DNA of 64,000 nt from DATJBF01 sp035515475 (GTDB lineage Bacteria; Verrucomicrobiota; Verrucomicrobiia; Palsa-1439): contig DATJBF010000070.1 in assembly GCA_035515475.1 (NCBI GenBank), positions 28,631 to 92,630 of the forward strand, written 5' to 3'. The notes under the pieces are model-generated. The model was not told where the DNA came from and made no database searches. It saw only the letters and a program-made list of their open reading frames with translations. The position numbers and the translations under genes are program-made. This document shows, piece by piece, positions 1-8,835 of the stretch. Each line of letters starts with the position of its first letter. Position 1 is the stretch's first letter.

Positions 1-1
1 G

Positions 2-319
2 GGGACGGAGCAGGATCCTCGCGCGGGTCTGTTGCAGATGGTGGGGATGTTCGTGATTTTGGGCGTGATGTTCTATTTCCTGCTGATTCGTCCGCAACAG
101 AAGCAACGCAAGGAACAGGAAAACCTGATCAAGAACGTAAAGAGCGGCGACAAGATTCTCATGAACAGCGGGATCTACGGCATCGTCACGAACGTAAAGG
201 AGAAGACTCTGATGGTGAAGATCGCCGACAACGTCAAGGTCGAAGTTCTGAAGAGCGCCATCGGCTCGGTCGTCCAAAAATCCGTGGAAGCAGATGCTCC
301 CGCGGTATCCCAGAAATAA
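2..319 (+). CDS. yajC: Sec translocase accessory subunit YajC (5' end cut by window)
   Basis: YajC is a small inner-membrane protein that associates with SecDF and SecYEG. The reading frame is open from base 2, before the first ATG at 32, and the upstream residues (EQDPRAGLLQ) fit the usual YajC lead-in to the membrane helix, so the gene very probably starts before the window and the ATG at 32 is internal. One transmembrane helix (about residues 13-31 of the visible part) is followed by the family signature FLLIRPQQK and a basic cytoplasmic domain. It lies 13 bases upstream of secDF, the normal yajC-secD-secF order. The family call is secure; only the true start is unknown. Confidence 0.93.
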   Translation, partial: GTEQDPRAGLLQMVGMFVILGVMFYFLLIRPQQKQRKEQENLIKNVKSGDKILMNSGIYGIVTNVKEKTLMVKIADNVKVEVLKSAIGSVVQKSVEADAPAVSQK

Positions 320-332
320 TCGCGGTTCACTC

Positions 333-2618
333 ATGAATAAACAATTCGCATGGAAATTCGGCATCGTCGCCGCCATTCTGGCCGCCTCGGTTTACTCGAT
401 GTGGCCGGTCGACAAGAAAATCAAGCTCGGCCTGGACCTCAAAGGCGGCACGTCGTTCCTGCTGCAGATGGATTTGTCGAAGATCGACGTGACGGGGCGC
501 GGGCAAGCGATTCGGCAGGCGGTGGAGATCATCCGCAAGCGCGTCGATCGCTTCGGTGTGGCCGAGCCCATCATTCAGCCCGTCGGCGAGAATCGCATTC
601 TGGTGCAATTGCCCGGCTTGGCCGAGCAACGTCAGGCCGAGGCGCGCCAGACGATCGAGCGCACGGCGTACCTGGAGTTCCGTCTGGTTCACGAACGCAA
701 CGAGGAATTGGTGGCGGAGTCCGTGTCGGATCCGCGTTTCGTTCCACCGGTCGGCTACCAGAAACTGGTCCGGGAAGAAACGCGCGACGGTCGTCTCGTC
801 AAGCAGACGTATTTTGTGAAGGTGCGGCCCGAGTTGACCGGCAAACACGTCGACCGCGCCTACGTGCAGTACAGCGAGATCGGGCAGCCGTACGTGGCCC
901 TGAGCTTCGATCCGGAAGGGGCCGCGATTTTCGCCCGGGTCACGTCGGCCAACGTCGGCCGCAAACTGGCCATTGTGCTCGACGGCGAGCTTTATTCCGC
1001 TCCCGTGATTCAGGACGCGATTACGGGAGGGCACGCACAGATCACGGGCAACTTCAGCGTGCCCGAGGCCCAGGAGTTGGCCAACGTGCTGGAGAACCCG
1101 CTCGAAGCGCCCGTGAAAGTGATGGAAACGCGTAGCGTCGATCCGTCACTGGGCCGGGATTCGATCAACAGCGGCATCCGGGCGGCGCTGGTCGGGTCCG
1201 TGGCAGTGGTGGTGTTCATGGCGGCGTACTATCTGGTCGCGGGCGTGGTGGCGGATCTGGCGCTGCTGTTGAACATGGTGATCCTGATCGGCGTGCTCGC
1301 CATGTTCGGGTTTACCCTGACGCTGCCGGGCATCGCCGGCATCGTGCTGACCGTCGGCATGGCGGTGGATGCCAACGTGCTGATCTACGAACGCGTCCGC
1401 GAGGAGTTGGCGGCCAACAAGCCGTTGCGCGCGGCCATTGCCGCGGGGTATCAGCGGGCGTTTGTCGTCATTTTCGACTCGAACTTCACCACGATCATGA
1501 CCGCAGTAATCCTGATCTGGCTGGGGAGCGGACCCGTCAAGGGCTTCGGGGTGACGCTCACGATCGGTTTGCTGGCCAACATCTTCGCCGCGGTGTTCGT
1601 GACGCGCTGGGTGTTCGACTGGTTGGTGATGAAGGGCTGGATGAAGTCGTTCAACATGTTGCACGTGTTCCGTCATCTGCCGCACATCAACTTCCTCGGT
1701 GTGTGGAAGCTTGCCTTCGGACTCTCTTGGGTGCTCATTATCGTCGGCATGATCTCGTTCGTGCACCGGGGCGGACCGGACGTCGGCAAAGGAGCGGTTT
1801 ACGGCATCGATTTTGCCGGGGGCGACACGGTGACCATGCACTTCGTGCAACGGGTGGACGAAGATAAACTGCGCAACGCGCTCAATGCCGCCGGGTTTTC
1901 CGAGTCGTACATCCAGTACCAGCGCAGTCTGTCGGGCGGCGCGGAGGTGCTGTCGATCAAGCTTCCGGAAGGGGCCTCGGAAAAGGTCGTGGCGATGTTG
2001 CAGGAGGATTTCCCGGCAGCGCAGCTGAAGGCCATCGGCACGGAGCACGTCGGCGCGGTGGTCGGGAAAGAATTGCTCAAGCAGGCGCTCTGGGCGGTGG
2101 CGGCGTCGCTGGTGGCGATTATGATCTACGTCGGGTTCCGCTTCGGCGAGTTTTCCTACGGTTTGGGGGCGCTGGTGTCGTTGATTCACGATGTGCTGAT
2201 GACCATCGGCTGGTTCTGCCTTACGGGGCGCACCTTTTCGATGCCCGTGGTGGCGGCGGTGCTGACGCTCATTGGTTATTCGATCAATGACACGATCGTC
2301 GTGTATGACCGGATTCGGGAAAACCGGAAGCTGACGGGTGGCCGGCTCAACTATTTCGACCTCATCAACCGCAGTGTGAACGAGACGCTGTCGCGGACGA
2401 TTCTGACGGCCGGGACGGTGTTCCTGTGCTCGGTCGCGCTGTACGGGTTTGGGGGCAGCGTGATCAACGACTTCGCGTTCTGCTTTATGGTGGGCGTGCT
2501 GACGGGTACGTACTCGTCGGTCTACATCGCCAGTCCGGTGGTGTTGTGGTTTCACCGGGCCGAAGCGTCCCGAGCGAGCAAGGCCGCCGCCAAGAAACCG
2601 CAGCCCGCCAAAGCCTGA
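333..2618 (+). CDS. secDF: Fused protein-export membrane protein SecD-SecF
   Basis: SecD and SecF use the proton-motive force to pull secreted proteins through SecYEG. Here they form one 761-residue chain. The SecD half begins with a helix and the motif LGLDLKGGTSFLLQ near residue 30, then the periplasmic domain and six-helix block with AVDANVLIYERVREE. The SecF half starts near residue 480 with its own motif YGIDFAGGDTV and ends with SINDTIVVYDRIRENR. I start at ATG 333, because the in-frame start at 294 would overlap yajC and adds 13 non-conserved residues. Such fusions are known in several phyla. Confidence 0.95.
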   Translation: MNKQFAWKFGIVAAILAASVYSMWPVDKKIKLGLDLKGGTSFLLQMDLSKIDVTGRGQAIRQAVEIIRKRVDRFGVAEPIIQPVGENRILVQLPGLAEQRQAEARQTIERTAYLEFRLVHERNEELVAESVSDPRFVPPVGYQKLVREETRDGRLVKQTYFVKVRPELTGKHVDRAYVQYSEIGQPYVALSFDPEGAAIFARVTSANVGRKLAIVLDGELYSAPVIQDAITGGHAQITGNFSVPEAQELANVLENPLEAPVKVMETRSVDPSLGRDSINSGIRAALVGSVAVVVFMAAYYLVAGVVADLALLLNMVILIGVLAMFGFTLTLPGIAGIVLTVGMAVDANVLIYERVREELAANKPLRAAIAAGYQRAFVVIFDSNFTTIMTAVILIWLGSGPVKGFGVTLTIGLLANIFAAVFVTRWVFDWLVMKGWMKSFNMLHVFRHLPHINFLGVWKLAFGLSWVLIIVGMISFVHRGGPDVGKGAVYGIDFAGGDTVTMHFVQRVDEDKLRNALNAAGFSESYIQYQRSLSGGAEVLSIKLPEGASEKVVAMLQEDFPAAQLKAIGTEHVGAVVGKELLKQALWAVAASLVAIMIYVGFRFGEFSYGLGALVSLIHDVLMTIGWFCLTGRTFSMPVVAAVLTLIGYSINDTIVVYDRIRENRKLTGGRLNYFDLINRSVNETLSRTILTAGTVFLCSVALYGFGGSVINDFAFCFMVGVLTGTYSSVYIASPVVLWFHRAEASRASKAAAKKPQPAKA

Positions 2619-2633
2619 TGAGGAAATGGTTTC

Positions 2634-2654
2634 TGGTTCGTGGTGCATGAACCA
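2634..2654. repeat. Imperfect inverted repeat upstream of recJ
   Basis: TGGTTCGTG and CATGAACCA form a near-perfect dyad with one mismatch just before recJ. The same TGGTTCATG/CATGAACCA dyad, there perfect, occurs after the recJ stop at 4400-4427. The possible GTG start of recJ at 2640 falls inside the dyad, which argues against it. Confidence 0.45.
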
Positions 2655-2660
2655 TTACCC

Positions 2661-4385
2661 ATGGCCCGTTCCTTACTGAAGCGGTGGGTGATTGCCAACT
2701 CCGAACCCGCGCGGACGCGAGCGTTGGCCCAGGCGGTCCGCATCCCGGCTCCTCTGGCGCAAGTTCTGATCAACCGCGGTTATTGCGATCCCGCTGAGGC
2801 GGGACGCTTTCTCAATCCGCAGCTTCGGCAACTCCGCGATCCGTTCGAGTTGCCCGACATGGATGCGGCGGTGGCGCGCCTCGTGACGGCCATCGGCCGG
2901 CGCGAGCGGCTCGTGATTTATGGCGACTACGACGTGGATGGTGTCACCTCCAGCGCACTCTTGCTGCGCGTTCTCCGGGCCGCCGGTGCCGACGTGGGAA
3001 GTTTTCTTCCGCACCGCATGGACGAAGGCTACGGCCTCAGCCAGAATGGGGTGGCACGCTGTCTCCAGGAGCATGACCCCCGGCTGTTGGTCGCGGTCGA
3101 CTGCGGCACCAGTTCCGTTCACGAGATCGCCGAGCTGAAGAAGCGCCACATCGACACGATCGTCCTCGACCATCACGAACCGCCCGACCAATTGCCGGAG
3201 TGCGTGGCGGTGGTGAACCCCAAGCGGTCGGTGGAGCGTCGGAGCGACGGGGGGTCAGCGCGCGCAGACTCCTGCGAGCCGTTGGCCAGCGTGGGCGTGT
3301 CGTTCAAGCTCGCGCACGCGCTGTTCAAGCGCGAACGTCATCTGGCGAAAGCGGTCGACTTGCGCGAGCATCTCGACCTCGTGGCGGTCGGAACGGTCGC
3401 GGACGTTGTGCCGCTGACCGGCGAGAACCGGATCCTGGTGAGGTCGGGACTGGAGCGGTTGCCGCGCACGCGGAAGGTCGGGTTGCGGGCGTTGCTCAAC
3501 GTGGCGGACGTGCCGGACAAGGTGGGTCCCTATCACATCGGGTTCCGTCTTGGGCCGCGCTTGAACGCTGCCGGGCGGTTGGCGGACGCGATGGCCGCGC
3601 TGGAATTGTTGCTGACCGAGAACGCGGCGCGCGCGGACGAACTGGCCCGGCTGCTCGACGAGCACAATGCCGAGCGCCAGCAAATTGAAGAACGCATCTC
3701 CGAGGAAGCCCTGGCAGAGGCCGCGCGGCGGGAAACGGATCGGGTCCTCGTGCTGGCAAATCCCGAGTGGCACGCCGGCGTGATCGGCATCGTCGCCTCG
3801 CGGATAGCGCAGCAATATCATCGGCCGACCGTGATGATTGGCGAGGGTGGCAAAGGGTCATGCCGCAGCATTGGCGGCTTCTCGATGGTCGACGCGCTGT
3901 CGCACTGCGCGTCGGTGCTCGAACGGTTCGGCGGCCACGAGATGGCGGCGGGGTTGAGCGTTCAAACGGGGAAGATTGCCGCCTTGCGTCGCCTGCTCAA
4001 CGAACACGCGGCCCGCGTGCTCTCGGACGAAGATTTGCAGCCGCGTCTCCGCGTCGACGCGGTCGTCCGGCTCGACGAATTGGATGCCGAATTCTTCCAA
4101 CATCTCGACCGTCTCGAACCGTGCGGCCAGGGCAACCCCGAGCCGACGTTCGCCGCGCAAGGTGTTCGGGTGCGCGGCACGCCGCGCGTGGTGGGCGCCG
4201 ATCATCTGAAATTTTTCGTGCGAGACCCCGACAGCGGGATCGGGGCCGAAGCGATTTGGTGGAAAATGGCCGGACGCGAATTGCCGGGCGGGCCGCTGGA
4301 TGTGGCGTTCCACGCCGAGTTGCACGAATACCGCGGCGAGCAGACCGTGCAGCTCAACGTGCGGGACGTCCGGCCGAATGGATAG
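2661..4385 (+). CDS. recJ: Single-stranded-DNA 5'-3' exonuclease RecJ
   Basis: RecJ degrades 5' single-stranded ends during recombination and mismatch repair. The 574-residue protein has the DHH phosphoesterase core: YGDYDVDGVTSSALL (near residue 90), DCGTSS and VLDHHEP, which carry metal-binding Asp and His residues. The DHHA1 domain follows with EWHAGVIGIVASR and RFGGHEMAAG, and an OB-fold region ends the chain. A poorly conserved, Arg/Ser-rich stretch follows the VVNPKRS segment (near residues 185-205), where homologues are shorter. I chose ATG 2661 because the protein motif starts there and the alternative GTG lies in an inverted repeat. Confidence 0.93.
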   Translation: MARSLLKRWVIANSEPARTRALAQAVRIPAPLAQVLINRGYCDPAEAGRFLNPQLRQLRDPFELPDMDAAVARLVTAIGRRERLVIYGDYDVDGVTSSALLLRVLRAAGADVGSFLPHRMDEGYGLSQNGVARCLQEHDPRLLVAVDCGTSSVHEIAELKKRHIDTIVLDHHEPPDQLPECVAVVNPKRSVERRSDGGSARADSCEPLASVGVSFKLAHALFKRERHLAKAVDLREHLDLVAVGTVADVVPLTGENRILVRSGLERLPRTRKVGLRALLNVADVPDKVGPYHIGFRLGPRLNAAGRLADAMAALELLLTENAARADELARLLDEHNAERQQIEERISEEALAEAARRETDRVLVLANPEWHAGVIGIVASRIAQQYHRPTVMIGEGGKGSCRSIGGFSMVDALSHCASVLERFGGHEMAAGLSVQTGKIAALRRLLNEHAARVLSDEDLQPRLRVDAVVRLDELDAEFFQHLDRLEPCGQGNPEPTFAAQGVRVRGTPRVVGADHLKFFVRDPDSGIGAEAIWWKMAGRELPGGPLDVAFHAELHEYRGEQTVQLNVRDVRPNG

Positions 4386-4399
4386 TCAGCAGTGGGTGA

Positions 4400-4427
4400 T
4401 GGTTCATGAGCCATCAGCCATGAACCA
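4400..4427. terminator. Perfect 9-bp inverted repeat between convergent recJ and rpmB
   Basis: TGGTTCATG and CATGAACCA are perfect inverted arms separated by 10 bases. The dyad sits in the 48-bp gap between the stops of recJ and rpmB, so it could end transcription from both sides, although no long T-run follows. A degenerate copy precedes recJ at 2634-2654. Confidence 0.4.
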
Positions 4428-4433
4428 CTTTCC

Positions 4434-4664
4434 CTACGCCACTTTGAGCACGCGACCGCTCTTGATGCAGTTGGTGCAGGCCTTGATCTTGCGGTGCGTA
4501 CCGCCCACGACCGCGTGAACGACTTGAAGGTTGGGCTTGAACAACCGCGGCGTGATCGCCGTCACGTGTTGGCCGATGCCGCCCTTCTTCTTGGGCTGGC
4601 CGCGGCGCAGGATGCGGTTGCCGCGCACACCGCCCTTGCCGCAAATTTCACAACGTCGAGACAT
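4434..4664 (-). CDS. rpmB: 50S ribosomal protein L28 (zinc-binding type)
   Basis: L28 is a small protein of the large ribosomal subunit. The 76-residue chain starts MSRRCEICGKGG and carries GNRILRRGQPKKKGG, the normal L28 core, and ends SGRVLKVA. Two CxxC pairs (CEIC near the start and CTNC near the end) mark the zinc-binding C+ form, as opposed to the C- form found in zinc-starved cells. The longer in-frame extension to 4700 is not conserved and was left out. It lies 69 bases downstream of glyS on the same strand. Confidence 0.96.
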   Translation of the reverse strand: MSRRCEICGKGGVRGNRILRRGQPKKKGGIGQHVTAITPRLFKPNLQVVHAVVGGTHRKIKACTNCIKSGRVLKVA

Positions 4665-4733
4665 GAGGTAACTCCGTTTCTTTCTGAGAGCGGCGAACAA
4701 TAGCCAAAGTGCCGCGCCGTCGCAAGGGGAAAA

Positions 4734-6089
4734 TTAGCCGCGCAATTTCCGCGCGATGAGCGGCGCCAATTCGGCGATCGGGATGCGGTCTTGCTTCATC
4801 GTGTCGCGGTCGCGGAGGGTCACGGTATCTTTCAGCTCCGGGCCCTTTTCGCCGAGCGTCTCAAAGTCGATGGTCGCGCACCACGGCGTGCCCTGTTCAT
4901 CCTGGTACCGGTAACGCTTGCCGATGTTGCCGCGGTCGTCCCACTCGGTGGTGACGTGCGGTTGCAGGAGTCGGAAGACCTCCTTGGCTTTCTCGACCAG
5001 CGGCGGTTTGTTGCGCAACAGGGGAAACACCGCCACTTTGACCGGCGCGATGCGCGGGGCGAAGCGCATGACGACGCGCGTCTCCGTTTTGCCGCTGTCG
5101 TCGGCGATCGGTTCTTCGTCATACGCCGAGCAGATGAGCGCGAGGGCGATGCGGTCCACGCCGGCGGAGGGCTCGACGACGTGCGGGATGTATTTCTCCT
5201 TCGTCTCGTCGTCGAAATATTCCATGCTCTTGCCGGAAAACTTCTGGTGCTGGCTCAGGTCGAAATCACCGCGGGCGGCGATGCCTTCCAGTTCCTGCAC
5301 GCCGAACGGAAACTCGAACATCACGTCCACGCAGGCGCTGGCATAGTGGGCGAGTTCCTCCTTCCTGTAATTGTAGCAACTGAGCTTGTTGGCCGGCAGG
5401 CCGATGGACTCGTACCACTTCATCCGTTCTTTCACCCAGTATTCGTGCCAGCGGGAGTCCGTGCCGGGCTTGACAAAGAACTCCAGCTCCATCTGCTCGA
5501 ACTCGCGGCTGCGGAAGGTGAAATTGCGCGGGTTGATTTCGTTGCGGAAGGCCTTGCCGATTTGCGCGATGCCGAACGGGACTTTTTGGCGGGACACGCT
5601 GAGCACGTTGAGGAAGTCGGCGAAAATGGCCTGCGCCGTTTCGGGCCGTAGATAAGCGACGCTGGCGGCATCCTCGACGGGGCCGACATTGGTCTTGAAC
5701 ATCAGATTGAACTTGCGCGCCTCGGTGAACTCGTGCGGGCCGCCTGCGGGGCATTTCGTGTCGGGCAACTGATCGGCCCGCCAGCGGCCCTTGCACTTTT
5801 TGCAGTCCACCATCGGGTCGGTGAACGCGGTCGTGTGTCCGCTGGCTTCCCAAACGCGGGGATGCGTGATGATGGTGCCGTCGATGCCGACGACGTCGGT
5901 GCGGCTGCGGACCACGTCATTCCACCAGGCGTCCTTGATATTGCGTTTGAGCTCGGCGCCGGCTGGGCCGTAATCCCAAAACCCGTTGATGCCGCCGTAG
6001 ATTTCGCTGGATTGGAAGACGAACCCGCGCCGTTTGCACAGCGCGACAATTTTGTCCATCAACGGCGGCGATTGCTTCGGGGCTGACAT
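4734..6089 (-). CDS. glyS: Glycyl-tRNA synthetase, dimeric class II type
   Basis: This enzyme charges tRNA-Gly. The 451-residue single-chain form is the alpha2 type shared with archaea, eukaryotes and some bacteria, not the alpha2beta2 type. Visible parts are GGINGFWDYGPAG near residue 33, a zinc-like insert CKKCKGRW...CPAGG near residue 97, motif 2 around RNEINPRNFTFRSREFEQ, motif 3 in EPSAGVDRIALALI, and a C-terminal anticodon-binding domain. Start alternatives are ATG 6089 and ATG 6059 (MDKIVALCKRRG). The first 93 bases after the second start are duplicated upstream at 6349-6441. Confidence 0.95.
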   Translation of the reverse strand: MSAPKQSPPLMDKIVALCKRRGFVFQSSEIYGGINGFWDYGPAGAELKRNIKDAWWNDVVRSRTDVVGIDGTIITHPRVWEASGHTTAFTDPMVDCKKCKGRWRADQLPDTKCPAGGPHEFTEARKFNLMFKTNVGPVEDAASVAYLRPETAQAIFADFLNVLSVSRQKVPFGIAQIGKAFRNEINPRNFTFRSREFEQMELEFFVKPGTDSRWHEYWVKERMKWYESIGLPANKLSCYNYRKEELAHYASACVDVMFEFPFGVQELEGIAARGDFDLSQHQKFSGKSMEYFDDETKEKYIPHVVEPSAGVDRIALALICSAYDEEPIADDSGKTETRVVMRFAPRIAPVKVAVFPLLRNKPPLVEKAKEVFRLLQPHVTTEWDDRGNIGKRYRYQDEQGTPWCATIDFETLGEKGPELKDTVTLRDRDTMKQDRIPIAELAPLIARKLRG

Positions 6090-6613
6090 TGCGAGCGCGA
6101 ACTATCGCACGAACGTTTTGTGCGAGTCAAGTTGCCAGCGCGCCCGGCGAGGCGGTACCGGTCCCGATCTCGCCAGGCGAACATTTTTCTCGCGACCGAA
6201 CGTGGATTGCGTGAGAAGCCGCAACCCCAGAGACCCGGTCGGGCCCTTTCGTACAGCCTCCCACTTTTTGAGCCACAACTCCAAGCGCAGTGCCGCTTGA
6301 GATGAGATTGCATCGGCGGACCTGCCAGCTCTGACGAATTTAGTCTATGTAATCCCAGAACCCGTTGATGCCGCCGTAGATTTCGCTGGATTGGAAGACG
6401 AACCCGCGGCGTTTGCACAGCGCGACAATTTTGTCCATCAAACCGGCTCGTTTTGGCCCTGTCAGGGCAGGCAGACCATGGGGAAAACCCTTAGATCATG
6501 TTGAGATGAGGCGGTTCGGTAGTGGCATCTTCGGTGCTCTAGCGGTTGTGCTGGGAGGTGCCCCCCATAAGGACAGATTGAGGAAGGAGAGGCGTTATGC
6601 GGAGAGCGGCGTT
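6090..6613. other. Gene-free 524-bp stretch between divergent glyS and the TonB receptor gene
   Basis: No convincing protein gene. It holds a 93-bp copy of the glyS 5' end (6349-6441), an otherwise featureless segment 6090-6348, and the leader of the receptor gene with a strong purine-rich ribosome-binding site (about 6580-6592) and a six-codon mini-ORF. I looked for a cobalamin or cyclic-di-GMP riboswitch and saw no matching core. Confidence 0.6.
6340..6441 (-). pseudogene. Duplicated 5' fragment of glyS (32-codon micro-ORF)
   Basis: Bases 6349-6441 repeat 5970-6062 of glyS with two mismatches in 93 bp, at a constant offset of 379 bp and in the same orientation. The copy keeps the internal ATG and reads MDKIVALCKRRG...GGINGFWDYID, then stops at TAA (6340-6342). 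It therefore encodes only the first 30 conserved residues plus two. The sequence on either side of the copy does not match glyS. It may be a recombination relic, a leftover from a second synthetase gene, or an assembly artefact. It is too short to be an active enzyme. Confidence 0.85.
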
Positions 6614-6617
6614 ATGA
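6597..6617 (+). CDS. Possible six-codon leader ORF coupled to the TonB receptor gene
   Basis: ATG 6597 reads MRRAAL and stops at TGA 6615-6617, which overlaps the receptor ATG (6614) as ATGA. The best ribosome-binding site (GAGGAAGGAGAGG) is spaced for this mini-ORF, and the sequence GGAGAG..CGTTATG is repeated in front of both ATGs. It may couple translation of the receptor or be a chance duplication. Confidence 0.3.
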   Translation: MRRAAL

Positions 6618-8770
6618 AAAGACTGTTGGGGAGCATATGTTCTGGTGCCCTGCTCTTGGGCATGGTCACCGTGAACAGCCGTGCGGCGACCACCACCAAT
6701 CTGTTGGAGATGGACTTGGAAGCGCTGGTGAACGTCGAGGTCCGAAGCCCCGCCGGATTGACCGAAATCGATTCCCGCCGGGTGCCGGTCGCGATGACGG
6801 AACTCGACGCGCGGGATATACAGCAGTCGGGTGCCCGAGATTTGGATCACTTGTTGGAGATTTACGTTCCCAACACGCAGTTCCTCCTGCATCACACCCC
6901 ACAACCTGATTTCGGATTTCGGGGAATCATCAGCGACCGGGATGACAAATACCTTTACCAGGTGAATGGCGTCACGATGAACAACCGGCTGTTGCAGGGC
7001 GCGGGGGACGAGCGCGAGCTGCCGTTGCTGGGGGACATCCGCTCCGTGGACGTGGTGCGGGGCCCGGCGTCGGCCACGCACGGCGCGGGCGCACTGGCCG
7101 GAGTCATTGACGTGGAAACATACAACGGCCTGACGTTTCAGGGAGCTGACCTGAACCTCCGCCAAGGTGTGATCAATCAATACACTGCGGCCGAGGCGCG
7201 GTATGGCCACAAGTTCAGCGACACATCCGGGTTGTTTGCGTATGGCGGCGTCGCCGACGTGCAAGGCGCGGACAATACTTATTACATCGGACACTCCTAT
7301 CCGGCCAAGAACGGTTTGCCCGCCAATGTCGTCGGGGAACCGGTTGACGGGCCGATCCCGGGTCTCAATGAGCCGGCGTTCGGCTCGCTCTGGGGCAAGG
7401 CTCACCTGAGTTACGTGAACGGGCCGTTTGAGATCTGGGGCCGATTCGTCCAAGACGGCGAGGTGGCGCCGCCGAGCCGCTCGATTTATTCGAGCACGCG
7501 GCCGGCGGACAGATCTCTGGACGACTGGACGTTGGGGCGTGAGATCCGAAATCAGCAGTACACCGCCACCGCCAGCTTCAAGAAGGACCTCTCGCCGTCG
7601 TGGAACCTGGAAATGCTGGAAAGCTGCGACCTATGGGTGTTCAAGGATCAGCGGGCCTTCACCAGCCCGAAGCCGACGCGCGTGGCGCACGAGGACCAAG
7701 CGTTCAGCCGCGCCATTGCGGATTGGACTCCCAACAGCGCCCATTCGTTGGCCTTCGGCGTGGAATACTCCCACATGTGGTTCCACGATCCGCCATATGC
7801 CGATGCCTTGGATATCTCGCCGGTGGTTTCCAATCGTAACTGGCAGACCGACACAATTTCTTTCCTGGCTGAGCACCAGTGGAAGATCACCAAGGACTGG
7901 ACGACCTTTTTGAGTTTTCGCACGGACAAACACACCTACTCCGGCTGGCTGCTCTCGCCACGAGGCACGGTGGTATTCACGCCGACGGATCGGGACACGT
8001 TCAAGGCCATGGCCGGGCAGTCCGTCCGCCGCAGTGGGGATGAGGAGTTGTGGGCGGAGTGGGAACGGGAGCGCACGGTCCCGGACCCGGAAACGCTCCG
8101 TTCCTACGAGGGTTCGTACGAGCACCGATTCTGGGACCAGTGGAGCGTGGGGGCTAACGGGTTTTACGAAGACTATAGTGCCATTGGTTACAGCTCGACT
8201 TTGTATCATTCGGTGTCCCTCGGTCGTTTTCGAATTGCTGGCGGCGAGTTTCTGATCAGCTACACCAATCGGGCCACGCGCCTCACGTTGTCCGAGGGAG
8301 TAGCGAAGCTGGTGAATTCCAAGGTGCCCACGAGTTTGCCGGCGGGCGGGCAGGGGATCACCGCCGAGCCATACGGCTATGGGCACGACCTGGCGGAGTG
8401 GGCGCCGTCGATCACCAAGCTGGCACTCCTGCATGATATCGGTAGGAGATGGACGGTCAGTTCCTCGCTGGTTTATTATTCAGGGTTCCCCGGGGCTCAG
8501 GACTACGCCAAGTACAACGGCTCGCGCTCGTCTCCGCTGTCCGGCTTGCCCTATAGCGATGCGGGAGACACGACGCCGTACGGCCCCAATCTGTACGTGA
8601 ATGCAGGCCTGGAGTTTCGTCCGTCGCCGAACTGGACCATCCGTGTGGACGGATACAACCTTGCGGCGCTTGCGGACAAGTCGTTGTCCAAACGCAACTA
8701 TTACTTCCGACTATCGGAATACAGCGTGGAGCCGGCCTCAGCGACCGTGTCCGTGCGTTACCGATTCTAA
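6614..8770 (+). CDS. TonB-dependent outer-membrane receptor
   Basis: The 718-residue protein is an outer-membrane beta-barrel gated by the TonB box/plug system. A signal peptide (MKRLLGSICSGALLLG..SRA) is followed by DLEALVNVEVRSPAG, the N-terminal segment typical of receptors encoded with YfiR and sensor kinases. The plug domain runs to about residue 190 (GFRGI, YLYQVNGV, RSVDVVRGPASATHGAGALAG), and the barrel ends in the C-terminal aromatic signature VSVRYRF. I start at ATG 6614, since the longer in-frame extension runs through the duplicated glyS fragment. It heads a compact cluster with yfiR and kinase genes, which suggests a role in sensing. The ligand is unknown. Confidence 0.88.
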   Translation: MKRLLGSICSGALLLGMVTVNSRAATTTNLLEMDLEALVNVEVRSPAGLTEIDSRRVPVAMTELDARDIQQSGARDLDHLLEIYVPNTQFLLHHTPQPDFGFRGIISDRDDKYLYQVNGVTMNNRLLQGAGDERELPLLGDIRSVDVVRGPASATHGAGALAGVIDVETYNGLTFQGADLNLRQGVINQYTAAEARYGHKFSDTSGLFAYGGVADVQGADNTYYIGHSYPAKNGLPANVVGEPVDGPIPGLNEPAFGSLWGKAHLSYVNGPFEIWGRFVQDGEVAPPSRSIYSSTRPADRSLDDWTLGREIRNQQYTATASFKKDLSPSWNLEMLESCDLWVFKDQRAFTSPKPTRVAHEDQAFSRAIADWTPNSAHSLAFGVEYSHMWFHDPPYADALDISPVVSNRNWQTDTISFLAEHQWKITKDWTTFLSFRTDKHTYSGWLLSPRGTVVFTPTDRDTFKAMAGQSVRRSGDEELWAEWERERTVPDPETLRSYEGSYEHRFWDQWSVGANGFYEDYSAIGYSSTLYHSVSLGRFRIAGGEFLISYTNRATRLTLSEGVAKLVNSKVPTSLPAGGQGITAEPYGYGHDLAEWAPSITKLALLHDIGRRWTVSSSLVYYSGFPGAQDYAKYNGSRSSPLSGLPYSDAGDTTPYGPNLYVNAGLEFRPSPNWTIRVDGYNLAALADKSLSKRNYYFRLSEYSVEPASATVSVRYRF

Positions 8771-8835
8771 TGTTTACCAAACCACATATTCCAGATCGGG
8801 CAGGTACGGTGCGCGGCTTGGCGAGCGAAACCAGG

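Noticed and set aside
1146..2648. Long open frame (500 codons) antisense to secDF
   Set aside because: It is Arg/His/Gln-rich and free of recognisable motifs, the pattern expected of a high-GC shadow; secDF on the other strand is fully conserved.
6413..6613. Upstream extension of the TonB receptor frame
   Set aside because: It reads through the reverse of the duplicated glyS fragment and precedes a good signal peptide; the start at 6614 is better.
6440..6613. Possible riboswitch before the TonB receptor
   Set aside because: I compared the region by eye with the cobalamin and cyclic-di-GMP riboswitch cores and saw no match.
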